DNA of 64,000 bases. Source: Strigamia acuminata. Lineage: Eukaryota > Arthropoda > Chilopoda > Geophilomorpha > Linotaeniidae. The DNA lies in assembly GCA_949358305.1 (NCBI GenBank), contig OX442315.1, positions 25,074,427 to 25,138,426 of the forward strand. Reading direction: 5' to 3'. Positions 26,085 to 40,651 of the stretch are shown here, piece by piece. The translations under genes were made by a program, and so were the position numbers. Numbering within the stretch: the first letter of the stretch is position 1; each line of letters starts with the position of its first letter. The notes below the pieces were generated by a model. That model saw nothing but the letters and a program-made list of their open reading frames with translations, had not been told where the DNA came from and did not search any database.

Positions 26085-26415
26085 GCTGCGGCTATTAATC
26101 GAGTGCAGCTCTTAATCGAGGGAGGCTCTTATTTCAAATAGTGGTCGATATCAATGTTGGGTTCATTGAACGTTCGTTATGTTTACTATACGTTCATTAC
26201 TGTTACCACATATTTAAGTCATTTTGTGCATTTCAGTTCCCATTCGATTCGTTTCTTGTTACACTAGTAACAATAACCTCCTGCAGCCGTCCTCGAATAA
26301 TAGCTGCGGTTATTATTCGAGTGCGGCTCTTATATCAAATTGCCTCTCTCAGTCGCAGCTCTTATTCGAGGGTGGCTACAATTCGAGGGCAACTCTTAAT
26401 CTGTAAAATACGGTA
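26085..26415. repeat. Interspersed repeat with CTTATTCGAG units
   Basis: Several degenerate copies of GGCTCTTATTCGAG-type units (around 26085-26140 and 26305-26400), ending in AAATACGGTAT. A perfect 11-bp inverted repeat, CTCGAATAATA at 26292-26302 and its complement at 26311-26321, is separated by 8 bp, so two copies are arranged head to head. It directly follows the DIRS-like relic. Probably a nested or neighbouring short non-autonomous element. Confidence 0.65.
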
Positions 26416-28156
26416 TTTATTTATTTAAATATTAGACAAGCTATAAGTTAACAACATTTATTTGCCTTGTATAATTTTAATTTTGCTTCATAATTACGTA
26501 TTGTAATTTTCAATTAATACCGCCCAAACTTCAATATCCAATTTTTTTAAATCCCTAAAAACACAATTTCCATTTAATTGTAATTTCTTTTGTTCGCTGT
26601 TTATCATTCCACAAAATGTGCGCACAAAGCACCGAGTGAAAAATACGACAATAACAACAACAGCCCAAGGTTTTTACTTTTTTTTTTAACAAAAGTAAAA
26701 AAAACGCAAATAAATAAATAAAAGTGTCGTTTTTTTAATGATTTTTTTCTTCTATTTTCTCGTTTATATATTCCAAACCATAATAAAAAAAAGTTGGCCA
26801 AACTCAATCCTTTTGTGGTGTGGAATGTGTACACAAAAATTTTTTCCGCTCTACCTAGCGCCATTTAACAAGGCAACACGAGGTAGGGAATGGAAGCATT
26901 ATATTCTATACTGCGGGTCATTTACATGGACAAAGGAAGCAGTGAGCAAACACAAGCTTCAGGCCTCCGTTGTGTCCGTCGCTGTTGCTGTCCCATTAGC
27001 AATACAAGTGTAAGGATTTATACCCGCGTGTAATATTTACACTGCGGGATTTATACACGGCCTCTATTGAATGGGGAGCTTGTTCCAGTTGAATTATGTC
27101 TAGCATAAAACTCGCCCATATTCCCACACCCGATATTAACCAGGTGTATATAAAGCACACAACTTTTATTAATTTCACTCTCAACTGACGAAATACACGT
27201 CTATTTACTGATTTACAACCCTTTTGATTATTTCAAACAAAATTAACCAATAATTCCTATTAATTAACAGCACTTCAATTTTAATTACAAACACAACTTT
27301 TCATTAAAAACGCTGTTTTTCAAATTGCCGAACAATTCCATCGTTCAAGGGGCGCTCAGCTGAGCTGCGGGAACAAAGATGGTGCGAGGAGGAGCAGCGG
27401 GGATATTATGTAAATTAAATAAATAAAAAATAAAAAGATAGGGGACACCCCACTGGTTTTCCTATCTGATGTTGTTACGCTCCGCTCTTAAACAGAATAC
27501 GGTGGAAATAATGGCTTTATTCGGTATCTTTGAATCAAAAAACGCCCTCGTTATAAAAAAAATAATAATAATAGAAAAAAATCGCGTTAAACAAGACCTA
27601 ATGACATTGTATCGCGACACTTGAAAACTTTCGGCAGGCTTAATGGTTTACGCTCCACGAGCTCAACTCATTCTCCGAGACAAGTGTTTAAAAATCGCAC
27701 TTTCTTATGTTATTTTATTAGAACGAGGTTCCGACCCTCAACCCGCAACCTCTTGTTAATTTTGGTCGCTAGGGGATACGGACTGCGAGGATTATCAGTT
27801 TTTGCACACGTTTGATCGGTGCAGATGGTATGTACTCGTGCTATTGTATTGAATGTTTGCACAGCGGGGTTTGAGCGAACCAAATGGCATCTAGTTGACT
27901 ATGCAACAGATCTTTGCTAGTGATCATTTGCCAGTTATAGTTCCCCTCTCACTACTGGGTACACAATTGCAAACCCCCTTGCAAAGTCATGTTGGTATAA
28001 CGACTACAAAGGATTTCTCTCCGCTTTCTGCTACTAATTTTATTAAAATTAAGCTGCTGTGAAAAAATAATGAAAGATTAATGGCATAATATCGAGCGTT
28101 TGCGTTTAACAATATACATAAAAACTATTTTCTCAGTATTCCCTCAAGCTTGAACT

Positions 28157-28265
28157 GTTTTAGGGGCCCCTTCGCAACCAGCAACGGGGTCTTTGTAACC
28201 AAAATTTCAAGCACTGTGAACTGAAGTTGCTTCTGGGGCCTCTCCGGGACTCGGGGCCCTAAAAC
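28157..28265. repeat. Small inverted-repeat element
   Basis: GTTTTAGGGGCCCC at the left end (28157-28170) and, in reverse complement, GTTTTAGGGCCCCG at the right end (28252-28265) bound about 109 bp with no coding capacity. It may be a short MITE or a large imperfect hairpin; no target duplication is evident. Confidence 0.5.
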
Positions 28266-30082
28266 TTCATTAGTTTCACATTTAAAAAATGTTAATTACT
28301 CAGTGGTACGTGAAAATTCATCAATGCTAACTTAGCTGTGGGTGTAAAACCAGTTTTAAAATATTAGAACAAATTCCTAATTCCTTAATAGCGGTTTCCA
28401 CAACAAACACAAATGTTTGCTTCGAAATCGATCGTTTGAATTTTCGTTTTTCCATAATTTCTTTCTACGGAAATTGATTTATCCCGCAACTATTCGATAT
28501 TCGTTGATTCTTTAATAGTAAATATTTGAGCAAATTATTTTAAAAACAAATATTTATAAGTGGATGCGTTAAATCGTTAATCTAGCACCACCACATTGAT
28601 TAAATTTGCATCTCTAACTGAATAATTCGGTCAACGATATAACAGATAAATTTTGACACTTGTGCCCGACTATTTGAATTTTCGATAGCGAGAATTTGTG
28701 ACCTTTGTGGTGAAGAAAGAACATGACTGTACACCAGAGCATCTTGTATCTACCTTGGGTCTATTGTGCCGCACCGCTACAATTCGAAGCCGTTCGCGTT
28801 TCACCACACCCAACACCTTGTTAAATGTAAAAATCATTCAGTTGGATTTTAATCTCTAGTTGTGACGTCAGTTGAATATCACACCCCGGGTCGTTGAACA
28901 TCTGTATGTGGTCCCTTTTGTGTATACTATTCATGACAGTCGTGTGAATAGCTTCCTGTCAACTTATAAAGCAGATCATTGGCTAAAGCTGCCTCATGGC
29001 TGGTGTTAGTCTGATCATCTTACTCTCACCAACAAAAGAAGGAATATTCAAAGAGTAACAGCTGTTCCGTCCTCCTAGCAGGCCCCCATCCGTTCCTCCC
29101 CTTCTTTTACTGTCTCCCTCCCAAAGGTCGTATCATCCAATTTGAGTTTTATTTCCACGTGACCTGCAACCACCAGAAAACGTGTACATTCTAATTCGAG
29201 CCCAAAAATCTCTTTTCCCCTTTCACTCGGCGATGTGATGTGATTCTGCCGCCATTTTTGACTTAACTAAAACTTGCATTCGTGTGACTTTATGGCCCAA
29301 ATCTCTTACATTACAATAAGATGGCCATCATTTGATGCACTTTGACTGGCAAATGCTGATTCATGAGAGTAAACATGGCTGCATTATTGCTACGCATATG
29401 GCTCTTTAGTATTCTATTCAAGGAGGAGTCAACAGCGCATGCGTACCATCCCATGTGCTCTCAGTGTTTAGGGCATCTCATTGTGCAGCTTTTTACGAGG
29501 TCTAATCGGATTTGAATGTAAGCCAGAAGCATTGCCCATGCGCACAAGTGACTAGGCCTATACAAGCAATACCTTATTGATCCCACGTATAATGACCATA
29601 CTTTGCTCTAATAAATCAGGCTTAGGAATGTTCAACTATGGCAAAACTTATGTCTCACCATTGTAACATAGACTGCATGAATGCATAACGATGGCCGCTG
29701 CTTGCATCAACAAGCCAGTTAAGTTGTGCATATGAGATTCATCACAAGGTGTGTGTGTGTATTCCTGCTCTTGATGATTGTGATGACTAGTGCTTTTCTT
29801 TCTGGAATCACCACTTCACCCACGAAAAGCTCAAACAATGTGAAATTTTCAAGGAAAGAAAAATGAGTGGTTATTAATAATTAATGCTACTAATTATTAT
29901 CAATCAAACATACATAATAGCTTCACAAATACGTTCTTACATTCAATATTATTTTCTGCGAAATTTTGGGTTCAATTGTGCCTATTGACAGAAGATAGTG
30001 TTGTTCAGAACACCCATTGTTAGGAAAAAATACCTAGTTTATACAACTGGCTTTCCTCTATCTGGTTTAAACCGATTTCAAC

Positions 30083-30190
30083 TACTGTATCTCTTTGATT
30101 CTAAGGCGCACGTTTTTCCACAAATAAACATCTCTAAAAACAGGATGTGCTTTACAATCGATGGCGTCTTAGAATCGAAGAAACACGGTA
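30083..30190. mobile_element. MITE with about 25-bp TIRs and TA flanks
   Basis: Bounded by TA dinucleotides. Left TIR CTGTATCTCTTTGATTCTAA (continuing GGCGC) and right TIR, read inwards, CCGTGTTTCTTCGATTCTAA (continuing GACGC), agree at about 20 of 25 positions. Total length is about 108 bp. It looks like a non-autonomous Tc1/mariner-type element because of the TA duplication. A frame running across it (29998-30195) is not a gene. Confidence 0.8.
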
Positions 30191-33100
30191 AATAATTTTG
30201 GCTGCTCGGATCTGGTGCAAACAGGATATTAGGTATCGTATTGAACATCATAACCAGGCTTCTCCTGTGGTAAAGACAAGTTGGGTCAAAAAAAATTATT
30301 CCGTAAGAAAAAATAGTAATGACCAGTGTATTATCCCATGCATGCAGTTCTCATTGTTTGTTTTATCACTTAGGCTACTCAGTTATTTTGTTTTCAAAGC
30401 TATTAATTTTTTTTGTGAAATTTCCATGGGCAGCTTCTAAATTTCACACATTTTAGTGTTAATTGCACCCGAAAAAACTTCTCCTTGCTGATTACATGGT
30501 CGACCAAGTGGAAATGATGTTGAAAGAACTACTTAAATAACAAATTTTATACAACACAATTGTTTCCCATACTAATTTATTAACTTACTAGCATGACATT
30601 ACTTGCAACTTGTATCTATTCAGAACAAAACATCTTAAGTGAAACGCTGTTTAAATCATCAATATCAGACTAAGAAATCACTTAACCTAAAGGTTAAGGT
30701 TATTGCATTTTCGATACAAAAACATTCATACAGCTGAATGCTAACCGACTGAATTTGTTGTAGTTTTAGCAAAAAGCTAGCCACAGAGCCGGCAAACAAG
30801 AGTGAGCATTTTATTGCAAATTTAGAATATTGACAACACAGTTGTACAATAAGAAAAACAAAAAATTCCAACATTTGAAGTGACACGAGGAATAAAAGCA
30901 ACTTCAACTTTTCAAATACTGCACTGCACTCAGCTCAGCACTTGATATTTCTCGCCCCTTTCCCTTTTATATTACTCCTCCCGCTATGTTAGTGTTGCAT
31001 GATCGGTGGCAATTCGGCGGTAGGGAATTGAATTCGCTTTCGTCCTTTCGCCTTGTCAAACACGCGACGCCTTCTTTATCGCTCGTCGACATGCTGTTCT
31101 CTTGCAGGTGTGCTTTGTCAACGAGTAATTGGTTCGCAAAAGCGCCCGTCCGTGGCGCTTCGCTCGTCCAATCAGGGCGGTCGCTTATCTGGACGGCCAT
31201 CTTGGCCATGCGGGAGGTGGCGGCTGGTGCTTGGCGGTGTGTTGGCGGCCGATAATGGGGGCCGTGGATTTGAGACGAGCTCTGCTCAGCTCGTGATACA
31301 CTCTCTTAATCCCAGTAGCCGTCCCCTCGATTGGTCATCAAATGTCGACCAATACAGGGTGCAGGATTAAGATGCGACAAGCGCCTCTCGAGCTCCACTG
31401 GTTTTCAATGGCGCCGCCATACAGACACCGCTCCACGATAATGACGTTACAAGAAGAACCGTCGTCCCCCTCCCGCCGCCTCCTCTGTCTCGCACAAAAT
31501 AATGACAGCGACCTCTTTGTTTTACCGACCTTCCGAAATTATCAACAAATATTTCTTTCTTTTCTATTGTCACTTTGATGTTTTGTCAACAGATTTAAAT
31601 GACAATCACAATAAGTGATTTTTCCACCGTTGTCGGTCATCTTCAATATACAGTTTACATTTTCAAAATTGAAAATATATTTTTTTTTATAAATTGGTTA
31701 ACTTTTTATCGATTTTTATAAGGACGCCATATTTGAATTGCAATCAATTATTTACAATTGGTGGCCAATCAAGAGCAGCTCTCATTAGGCCTATATATAT
31801 TGTGCATGTGACATTAACAGCGGATGAGTCCCCGGGAACAATTAACGCAAATGTTAGTGCCATCAGTGGCCACCGGGAGGCGCAGTCAAATTTACAATAC
31901 ATATCTAATTAAACGTAATGAGATTCTTTGTGGGCCCATTGTGAGTCCGCAGCCAGAAAAGGAGCGTGCATTTAATAGGCCAAGCTTAGCTGCTGTAAAT
32001 CTTGTATTCAAAGGGGTTAACAGCAGAGAACGCTTAAAAGTTATTTTTAAAAACAAAGAATTATACCACTACATTGCGTTTAATTACCTGTCTAATCCAG
32101 AGACTAAATTCTATTGATATTTGCTGACCCATTCATACAAATTTTAATTAACGAATTTTGTGTTTGGTTTTATTGAGACAACACAACTTATATGATTCAG
32201 ATCAAAACGAGATCTCTATTTAGACAAAACTGGCAATTGTTTTTGTCCATATTGACACATTGGCTTGTATTTCAAGTATATTGCACCATCTTCTTCCTCT
32301 TCTCCGTCCGCAAGAGGCTACGTCTGGAAAACAAACAATTTTCCTAATGGAAACAGCCATCTTGCTAACACACACCAATCGACTCTTATGTCAATAAAGA
32401 GTTAAAGCCAACACGCTACAAATATCCTTCTAAAAAACTCTCTATTTCTAAAAAAAAAAAAAATTAATTTAAAATAAAAAAAAAAAGGAAAAAAGAAAAA
32501 AACCTGTTTATTAATGGGGGGATGGGAAATATTATCTATCATATCATCAAATTAGCTGATGCAAAAAAAAAATTCATCTCAATGAGCAGAAAACATCACG
32601 GTCGAGTTGCAATTAAATTAAGTCTAAACAAATTCCTTTATCTCATGTACACGAAAAATGCATTTTAATCAGACCGTATTAACAAGATGGCTACTTGTTC
32701 CGACTGCAACAGCTGCTAAGCGATTGAAGAGCATACGACAGGGGAATTATTCCCAACTGATCGTCTTCATAATCAAACAGCTTCCAGTGGCGCTCTAAGA
32801 GGATTTCGGACCCCGTATATTCAACATAAGCTGATAAGCCTGCACGAATAGCCAACCACAGCCTACGACCACTTCGCTTTCCATTACACTTATTGCTTAA
32901 CTAAAACTCAACCCTCGTCACAACGAACTCATATTATTTCCTACATCGACATCACGGAACCCAACCACTGGTAAAAATCCCCGCAAAGAAAATAAAAGAC
33001 TACTTTCCTAGTTCTCTCCCCTTCTAAGGGGATGACTAGAGATTTTTCTTTTAACAATAAAAAAAAATAGCCCGGGATTAAGAGATTATCCTTTTTCTTC

Positions 33101-35453
33101 TTCTCTTCTAACACCGAAAACTTGTTTGGTTTTTATTTCTGTCGCACCACGAGCACAGCGCCGTTGCATAATGCCAAAAAAGAAGACGGGACGGGGCGGA
33201 AGGTATTTGTTAATTAATAATCTTGCTTACTACATTCTTGTCGTCATCAAAGACAAGTTATTAAGGCAAATGTTCGGGTCAAATGTTGTTCAAACTACTT
33301 GACTATTCAACTGAAGATGCTATCAAATTAGTTTTACGAAGCACTTCGCCACCAGGGGCCTCTCTACTTAATGACGTCATGCAATCTCTGTTTATGCGAC
33401 ATTACATCTTACAAAAGGCCACTTTCATTACACTTTACGGCCGTATTTATCCACTATTTCTGTCCACTGCATGAATAATGGCCGACTTTGAATTCGGACC
33501 AAGTTATTTTTTTCCACCCGTTCTTTTTTCTTCGCCATTTATTTACCTAATTCATAATAAATTCCAACTACGTATATCGTGAATGTGCATTAATTACAAT
33601 AACAAGAACAAATCCGTGTCACGTTCGCTAAATCCAAAGCTCGCGGTTCAAGCTTAATGAAAAGTGACGCGAGTCAGCACCAGGTGGCCGACGGGGGGTC
33701 GTGCAAGCGAGGGCGAACGCCGCTTCTAGGGCGCATGCGCTTCCATCGCGTTTGAATCTATTGATTTGGACTCAACTCGGGGCGTTGTTATGTCAACAGC
33801 AAATTGGACTCCGCTACATCCAAACTTATTAGTCCTCGGACGCAAAAAATACAAACTATTTCATTGAATATGATTAATCGAAAATAATTCAATTAGAAAA
33901 AAAAAATTAATTGACAATTATAATATAGGTGCATTAGATCTTTGATTCAGCAGGCAGGAAGTTAGAAAAACTTTTTCCTCCCTACCGCTACCATATATGA
34001 GGCTAACAAATGTTCCTTAACTAACGCGACAAGTCACGCACACAACCTGAATACCGTGGCAACACGCAAAAATGACATTTGCAATTCTCTGACCAGTGCG
34101 AGAGCAAAAAGCTTTAGTGCAAAACAAGTGTCGAGTGTCACGCATTCCAACATGCATATTATTCTTCCTTATGGACAAAAAATAGCAAATAAATACACCT
34201 GTCATCAAATTTGCACTTCGAATTCCATCCGAGACCAAAACCCTTATAATCTCACCCAAAAAAAAAAAAATCAAAACAAAACCACTAATCAAGTCAAACT
34301 CGAATAATCTATTACGTCATGCAGTAACCCTTTCATTCCACTCCCTAAAATTCCTCCCGTAAAAAAGCGCTCGATTCGAGGAAGTAAAATTTATCAAAAT
34401 TCATCAACTTCATCAGTTTTAAAAAGTTCAACTCATTCGGCCCTCAAGCGATAAAAACACTCCCTATAAACAAAAGAGCAACACGGGCATTTCACAAGCT
34501 CGGTCCTCAATGAGAATGACAAGGCTCTCCCTCTTCGGGGGGAATTGGACATATGTATTTAACAAAACCCAGCGCCACCCATCCATCACCCAACCAAGTA
34601 CAAAGCCAAGGCACAGGGGCGCTGCTTTACTTTGTGCGCATGTCAGAAAATGTCAGAGCGAGAGCGCCACTTAATGAATTGGTGTTGGCCTTTGAGATCA
34701 GCTCCAAGGAACCAGGGTAGGGCTTCAATGCAGGTGTCGGTCGTAGGGACGAGGAGGGGTTTCACTGGGACTTCTTTTCCCCGCCCGTACGCCTCATTAA
34801 ACTTGGATTAGGCTGCGCACTTTCTACATACACGTGCATGCGACGAAAAACTTGGCAAACACCTTCAAAATAAAACTTTCTTCCTCTTTTAAAATTTCAT
34901 TTTATACAATATTAATGTCGACCCAACTCCGAATTATACCAATTTATTTAGTTATTTACTGTTTGTATGTTTTTCTATCGAGTCAAAGAGCTATTGTGTG
35001 TGGCGCAAACCTTTAAATACATGTTGTGGATTTGTTGAAATTAAGCCCATCCTTAATCTTGATTTGTAGCCTCGTTGGTCAATGGGACGTTTTATGGGTA
35101 AATTTTTTTCTCTCGCCTTTTTTTATTTGGTCCCTCGCTGTAATCCTTGGGCGGGTAAGTTACGGGGTTGCCAAGCGTCGGTTACCAACCCGTCACTGCA
35201 AATCTCGCTCGACACAAGTGCTAATCCTCTGCCAGTACTCAGTGGCCTAGGACGACAAAGCCCCAAAGCCAAGCAGCCAGAGACAAGGCCCACGTCCACC
35301 GACAGGATTTGCTTCTGCTCGCTAATTTATAACAACACATTTGGCATAAAGTCTGGATTTGCAAAACACACAAACCCGGATTAATAAACAAATAAAACAT
35401 TTAACACGCATTACTCACACAAACATTAAACTTTAAACATTATTCGCAGTCAG

Positions 35454-35480
35454 TCTCTATCTCTCTCTCTCTCTATCTCT
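35454..35480 (+). repeat. (CT)n microsatellite
   Basis: TC/TCTA repeats in the intergenic desert; simple-sequence DNA. Confidence 0.85.
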
Positions 35481-38207
35481 CGATCCAATTATTGATCGTC
35501 CGTTTTATATTCCAGCCCCTTTAATCTATCCAGCTTGAAGAAAAACAAAACACTAATAAGAAAAAGTGAAAACAAGCTTAAATTTAAGCGACGAGTAAAA
35601 GAGGAAGGGAGAGGGAATCTTCTTCCACACCATATACTTAATTAGCTTTAATTTAGGCCTAATTATCTTAATGCAAATGCAAAGAGCGGCCTCCCACAGT
35701 GAACAAGCCTCACCATTTGTTTCTCTGTTGGAGTCTTGAAATTCAAGCAGGGTAATTCTCAGAGAAATTATGCGAGCACTTGCTTACACTTAATTTGAAA
35801 ACTTTAGATTTGAATGAAACTCACTCGCCTCTTAAGAACATTCCCCTAATGTTGCATATAATTCAGCGCTTTTCTCTTCTCCACTGAACATGTCTCGTGT
35901 TAAACCGCTTTTTAAACAGACGCACCGCTTGTTTTCTTTAACTCGCTGACTAAAAGAGGCGGAAACTGCTACAAAATTGCAACAACACTTTTTCGCGGAC
36001 AAAACATCTTGTTCAACAACAACCATTCACCTATGCATAATCTGCCCACATTCACACATTCAAGTCAACGGAAAAGTCAAAACAAAAAATGGCGAAATTT
36101 TATTTTCAATTCTTTTTTTCCTTATTGCAAACCAAACATCCATCATTTACACCCGGAAGTATAAAAACCGAAGAAAAAAAAACAACTCTTATGTGCATAG
36201 CTCATCCCCTATTTTGTGATCGTCTACTAAAAGCGCCCTAAGAATAAATAAAATAAAATAAAAATAAAAATAAAAAAAATAAAAAAAATAAAAAAAAGTC
36301 TTGGAATTAGTTCGAAAGACAGATGGGACAAGTTGCCAGAGAAGAAAAGAGAATTTTGGCCCACAAATTTATTCTCTTGCCAACAAACTGCAAAAAGTCC
36401 ATTGTAGCATTTCTAAACGGTCTGTTAGGAGCCATTAGTCTGTGGCACGAGAATTTAATTAAGATCAATAGAAAGGGCAGTTGCCTTCCCTTCCACCATC
36501 AAATTATCTAACCCTCAATTCAATTGGCAGCCTCGTTTTGACGATTAACGCCCGAGCCACAAGCCACCATCAGCTTGATGCACCACTGCCACGCCCTCGC
36601 ATGGAAAAGGTGGAGCTAAAAGCACGTTCCAAACGGAAATGAAGCGCAAAATTATCCCTTTCTTGCTAAATACCGTACAAAAAGAAGCAAATTCCGCCCT
36701 TTTACCCCCTTTTAATTCCTCGCTCTTCGGCAACAAATTAAAAAAACATGGCCGACAAAGACACCACTTTCCAAAACCGCAATATCAAGTATCAAAACTT
36801 TTAAATTTTTATTTCTTCTACTTTTTATTTAAGCGCTTTAAATCATCACAAAACGACTTCATTCAAATTAAACTAATTTCAAACATAATAAAAATGTCAA
36901 CAAATTTTTTTTTTAAAAGCCGAGAAAAAAAAAATAAGAGAATTTTTATTGCGGATCAATTTTCTTTTCCATATATCCTCACCATGTGATATCACGGTCA
37001 AATAGATGATCAAAGGCCGGTTGTTTGCTCAGTCAGTGCACGAATTTAATCATCATAGAGACAAGGGCTGAACATCTCCTAAATCATGTGTTGTGGTCTC
37101 AGTTGGAGATGTGGTTTATGGAAGTAACCAAATGATATTGATGTGAAGCATCAATTCAATTGAGAAGACTTTCATTCACTCAATAGAATACAAATTGCAC
37201 GCCATCTGCCGTTCGCAGCTCAATCTAAGACATTTTAAACATGTTTCAAGGAAATTGAAACAAACCTCCACAAATGAATTATCCCTTTTTCTATCTGGAT
37301 AAAGTCCTAAACTCTAAATGGGCCATTTCCACAAACAACACGATGGCTGAAACAAATTTCCTTCACACCAACAACATATTCCCTCTTTTTATTATCGCAA
37401 AACCAATTTATATATTTATTTATTCAATTTTATTTATTTATTTCGCTGGGTTAAAGTTTTGCAAAGATATAAGTACTGTTTAAGTGTAGTAAGTTATAAA
37501 AACACAATGAAATTGTTGTTTCCCCTTCCTGGCCCTCCTCTACTTAGGGTGGTGAAGTGTAAATAATAAATGGGGTTCGACATCGACATTGTTCAATATC
37601 AAGAGTCGAATTTCTAGAACTTTAGGCATCAAACTAAACAAAATTTTAAAATTTGACACTCACTTGGAAATTCAATACACTGTATTAAATTCCATTTAAA
37701 AAAAAAAATCAAAATTTTTTTTAAATTAAACTATATTTTTAAAATAATTTTAAAATTTTAAAATAAAAATTTCACTTTGCATTATTTAACATTAAAAAAT
37801 GAGAGCTATATAAATAACTCATAAACTTGTTTTAGACAAAATTTTAAACAAGTCTAATTTTAAAAAAAAATTTCACTCATTAATTACATTAAAACACGAC
37901 AGAAAAAGAAAAGAAATAAAAAGTCAGCAGGAAATAAATAAATAAATTCTGGATTGTTAAAAAAAACACTAATTACCAATGAAATATAATTGTCAATATG
38001 TCATAGAGAAAAATATTTAATTGAATTTAATTACTTTAAGTGACATCAACTTACTAATATATTATCTTCTATTTGGACTTTTTAATAACAGCAGGTGATT
38101 TAGAAAGAAGTATTTTATTTCATTTTGTATTTTATTTTTTTCTTGTATAATTGAACAGTTCGAGGCAGGCACTTTTTCTTTATAATTATGGCATTTTTAC
38201 ACAAGAC

Positions 38208-38335
38208 GCATTCATAAAGCCGTTTAAACTTGTTTATCTTTTTTAAACCAGACTAAATATGAAATTATACATGCGAAATTTTACAATTAGACTGCTTTAA
38301 AAAATATAAACAAGTTTAAATGACTTTATGAATGC
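38208..38335. mobile_element. Fold-back MITE with about 45-bp TIRs
   Basis: GCATTCATAAAG (continuing CCGTTTAAACTTGTTTAT) at the left is matched in reverse complement at the right (GCATTCATAAAG, continuing TCATTTAAACTTGTTTAT), with two mismatches over the first 30 bp. The pairing continues weakly through TTTTTTAAA.CAG.CT. Almost the whole 128-bp element can fold into one hairpin. There is no coding capacity, and no clear target duplication at the borders. Confidence 0.8.
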
Positions 38336-40651
38336 ACCTACCGCATTTATCCGTAACGATGGTTTTTATAAGGGAAAAGTACCTGCAGCAAACTAAAGAT
38401 TATAATTTTCCAAATTGTCGTACAATTAAATTTAATGAATAATAATTAAATACAGATTGAATTAAACAGTCAACAGATGGAAGTTTAATTACGAATTGCA
38501 GAATCCCAAAATACCGTATAAACCCCCCAAAATGTCGAAAAATTATATTTCTAGCAAACCTACTATCAAAAATCCAAAATTTCTTTTTTATCAATAAATT
38601 TTTTATTTGCTGATAGCCAATGTACCACACAAATTCCAATATAATACTGCCAATTGAAGCCAAACACGATTTAACTAGACATTCTAAATGACAATTTTAC
38701 GAGGAAAGAGATTCCACAAAATGTATCTCTTGTGCACATGAATGTCAACAATAAATTCCAACACAGGTATTTTGTTGTTAAAAATTACAAATACAATTCT
38801 TCCTTCCCTCGCCCACTCTTTTCGACAATCTGGTGGTTTTGTGACTCCTCACAACAAAACGTCAGGTTCAAGGTTTTTTACACTATTACTTATTATTAAT
38901 CGTGCATATCCGATTTTTATTTGCATCTGCAACTGCTGAAAAAGCAAGATCCTTTGCCTGTGGTCATAACGCACCTGACAGTGCCAAAATAATGTCTTTT
39001 AAGCAATTATGCAGATGGTAGCCAGATACAGACGAAGTTATCACAGGTGTGTGCTTGTGTGTTCAAAAAGTCTAATAGCATTTTAAACTGCTTGATCAAC
39101 TACTATATGCAGATGTAGATAATCAGCATCAATCAAATCAAATCAAATAAGGATAGAACAACTACTCAATCACTATAGTCTACAATAAAGAACTTTCTTC
39201 TGATAACTCACAGAATATCCGTCATAGGTTTATTTTTATATTTCTTTCCAATAAACTCAGCCTGAGCTTCCACAATAATTGAAACTGATTAATATCAGAA
39301 AGAAAACTTTTTAAAAATATTGAACTTGAAGCAAACAACTTAAAAGAATTATTTGTTTACTTAGTCTATGACCAAAACAAGTGAATCGGCCTCAAATGAA
39401 AACTCTAAAAATGAAGTAATCTCTTTTATAGTATGGCCCAGCCCATACAAAGTCAACCTAAACCTATCTAGTACTCGTGCTGTCAAGTTAGACCGTCCCT
39501 TGTCATTTTATCTCTTCTTTGGTTTTTTAATAAAATTGTTTTTCTCACAAGATCTTGTCGTAAAAGTTTTCTTTTTACCATCTAAACTGACAGATCTTTC
39601 CTTTTTTATTTCATATTTTTTTTCTTTCTTTTATTTTTATTATTTGCTTCAATGTCCTGGAAATCAAACTGAAATTCTCATCTGTCAGCAGCCAACTTTC
39701 ACATCATTTTTTCACCACTCAATATTTGACATAATTTCACTATTAAAAACAAAGAGTAAATAGTGAAATGACAGACCGAAATATAATTTGTTTACCTAAA
39801 TTTAAATATAAACTCAAAAAGGATAGATCTAAAATTCAAATGACTGGAAATCTCCATCATTCTGTCAAAATAAGAAATTTAAAAACAGAAAAAAAATACT
39901 AAGTACACATTGTTCAACAAATGAGTGTTTTAAAATGAATATAAATGATAAATGCAAGATGCAGATCAAATAACAAACAACAGAACCATCTGTACTTTAA
40001 CAAACATTAATAGCATCTCCATAACATAAATTTTTCACGTATCAAAACAAAATCAATCAAAATATAAAAGAAAAGGAAAAAAATACACACTACCGTGAAT
40101 ATTGAATGTATTTATTCTTGTTGCTAGTGAAACCAATAAAGTCGTAAAATATCATAAAATATCATTGTAAAATAAAATCTACACCTGAAATAACACTTGT
40201 ATATCTTCATTGATTTGAATTCAAGAGTAAAATTAGTAATAAACTAATAAATCTAACTGACAATACCATTGCTGAATAATTTTGAGAATTTATGTAACAT
40301 ATTTACTAAAGAAAAAACAGGCAATTCTACTATGTACACTTAATACAGAATTTAATAATTCATTGAAGTACTTGATTGTATATCACAAACCCACTTTACT
40401 CCTGTCAATAAATTAGTTGCATTGAAATCAAAGTCTTCAAGGCAACCATTTTATTCCTGCTTCAACAGTTACTCATGCAATGTATTGTTTTCAATGTAAT
40501 TCTAAATGATTTTGAACCATTTGTAATACATCTGCCTTGCATTTGCCTTCTCTGAGTCTTACATCATTTGTACACATTCTGTAGGAGCAATGGCACATCA
40601 TGGTATTTGGGGGCCCTATATATAGCACCAAATGAAAGCCCCCAATTTATA

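Larger units (their letters stand above)
26416..38200. other. Central gene desert, part 1
   Basis: About 12 kb with no supported gene. It contains small inverted-repeat elements (28.2 and 30.1 kb), CRE palindromes (28863-28870, 33372-33379), CGCATGCG sites (29435-29446, 33731-33740), TAGGCCTA palindromes (29553, 31786, 35654) and GC-rich islands at about 30950-31520, 33650-33800 and 34560-34800. The islands leave overlapping frames open, none with a recognisable domain. Likely regulatory territory of the Irx cluster (inference). Confidence 0.5.

Noticed and set aside
39368-39763. 131-codon hydrophobic frame on the plus strand
   Set aside because: Phe/Leu/Ser-rich translation of T-rich DNA; the apparent membrane segments are a composition artefact.
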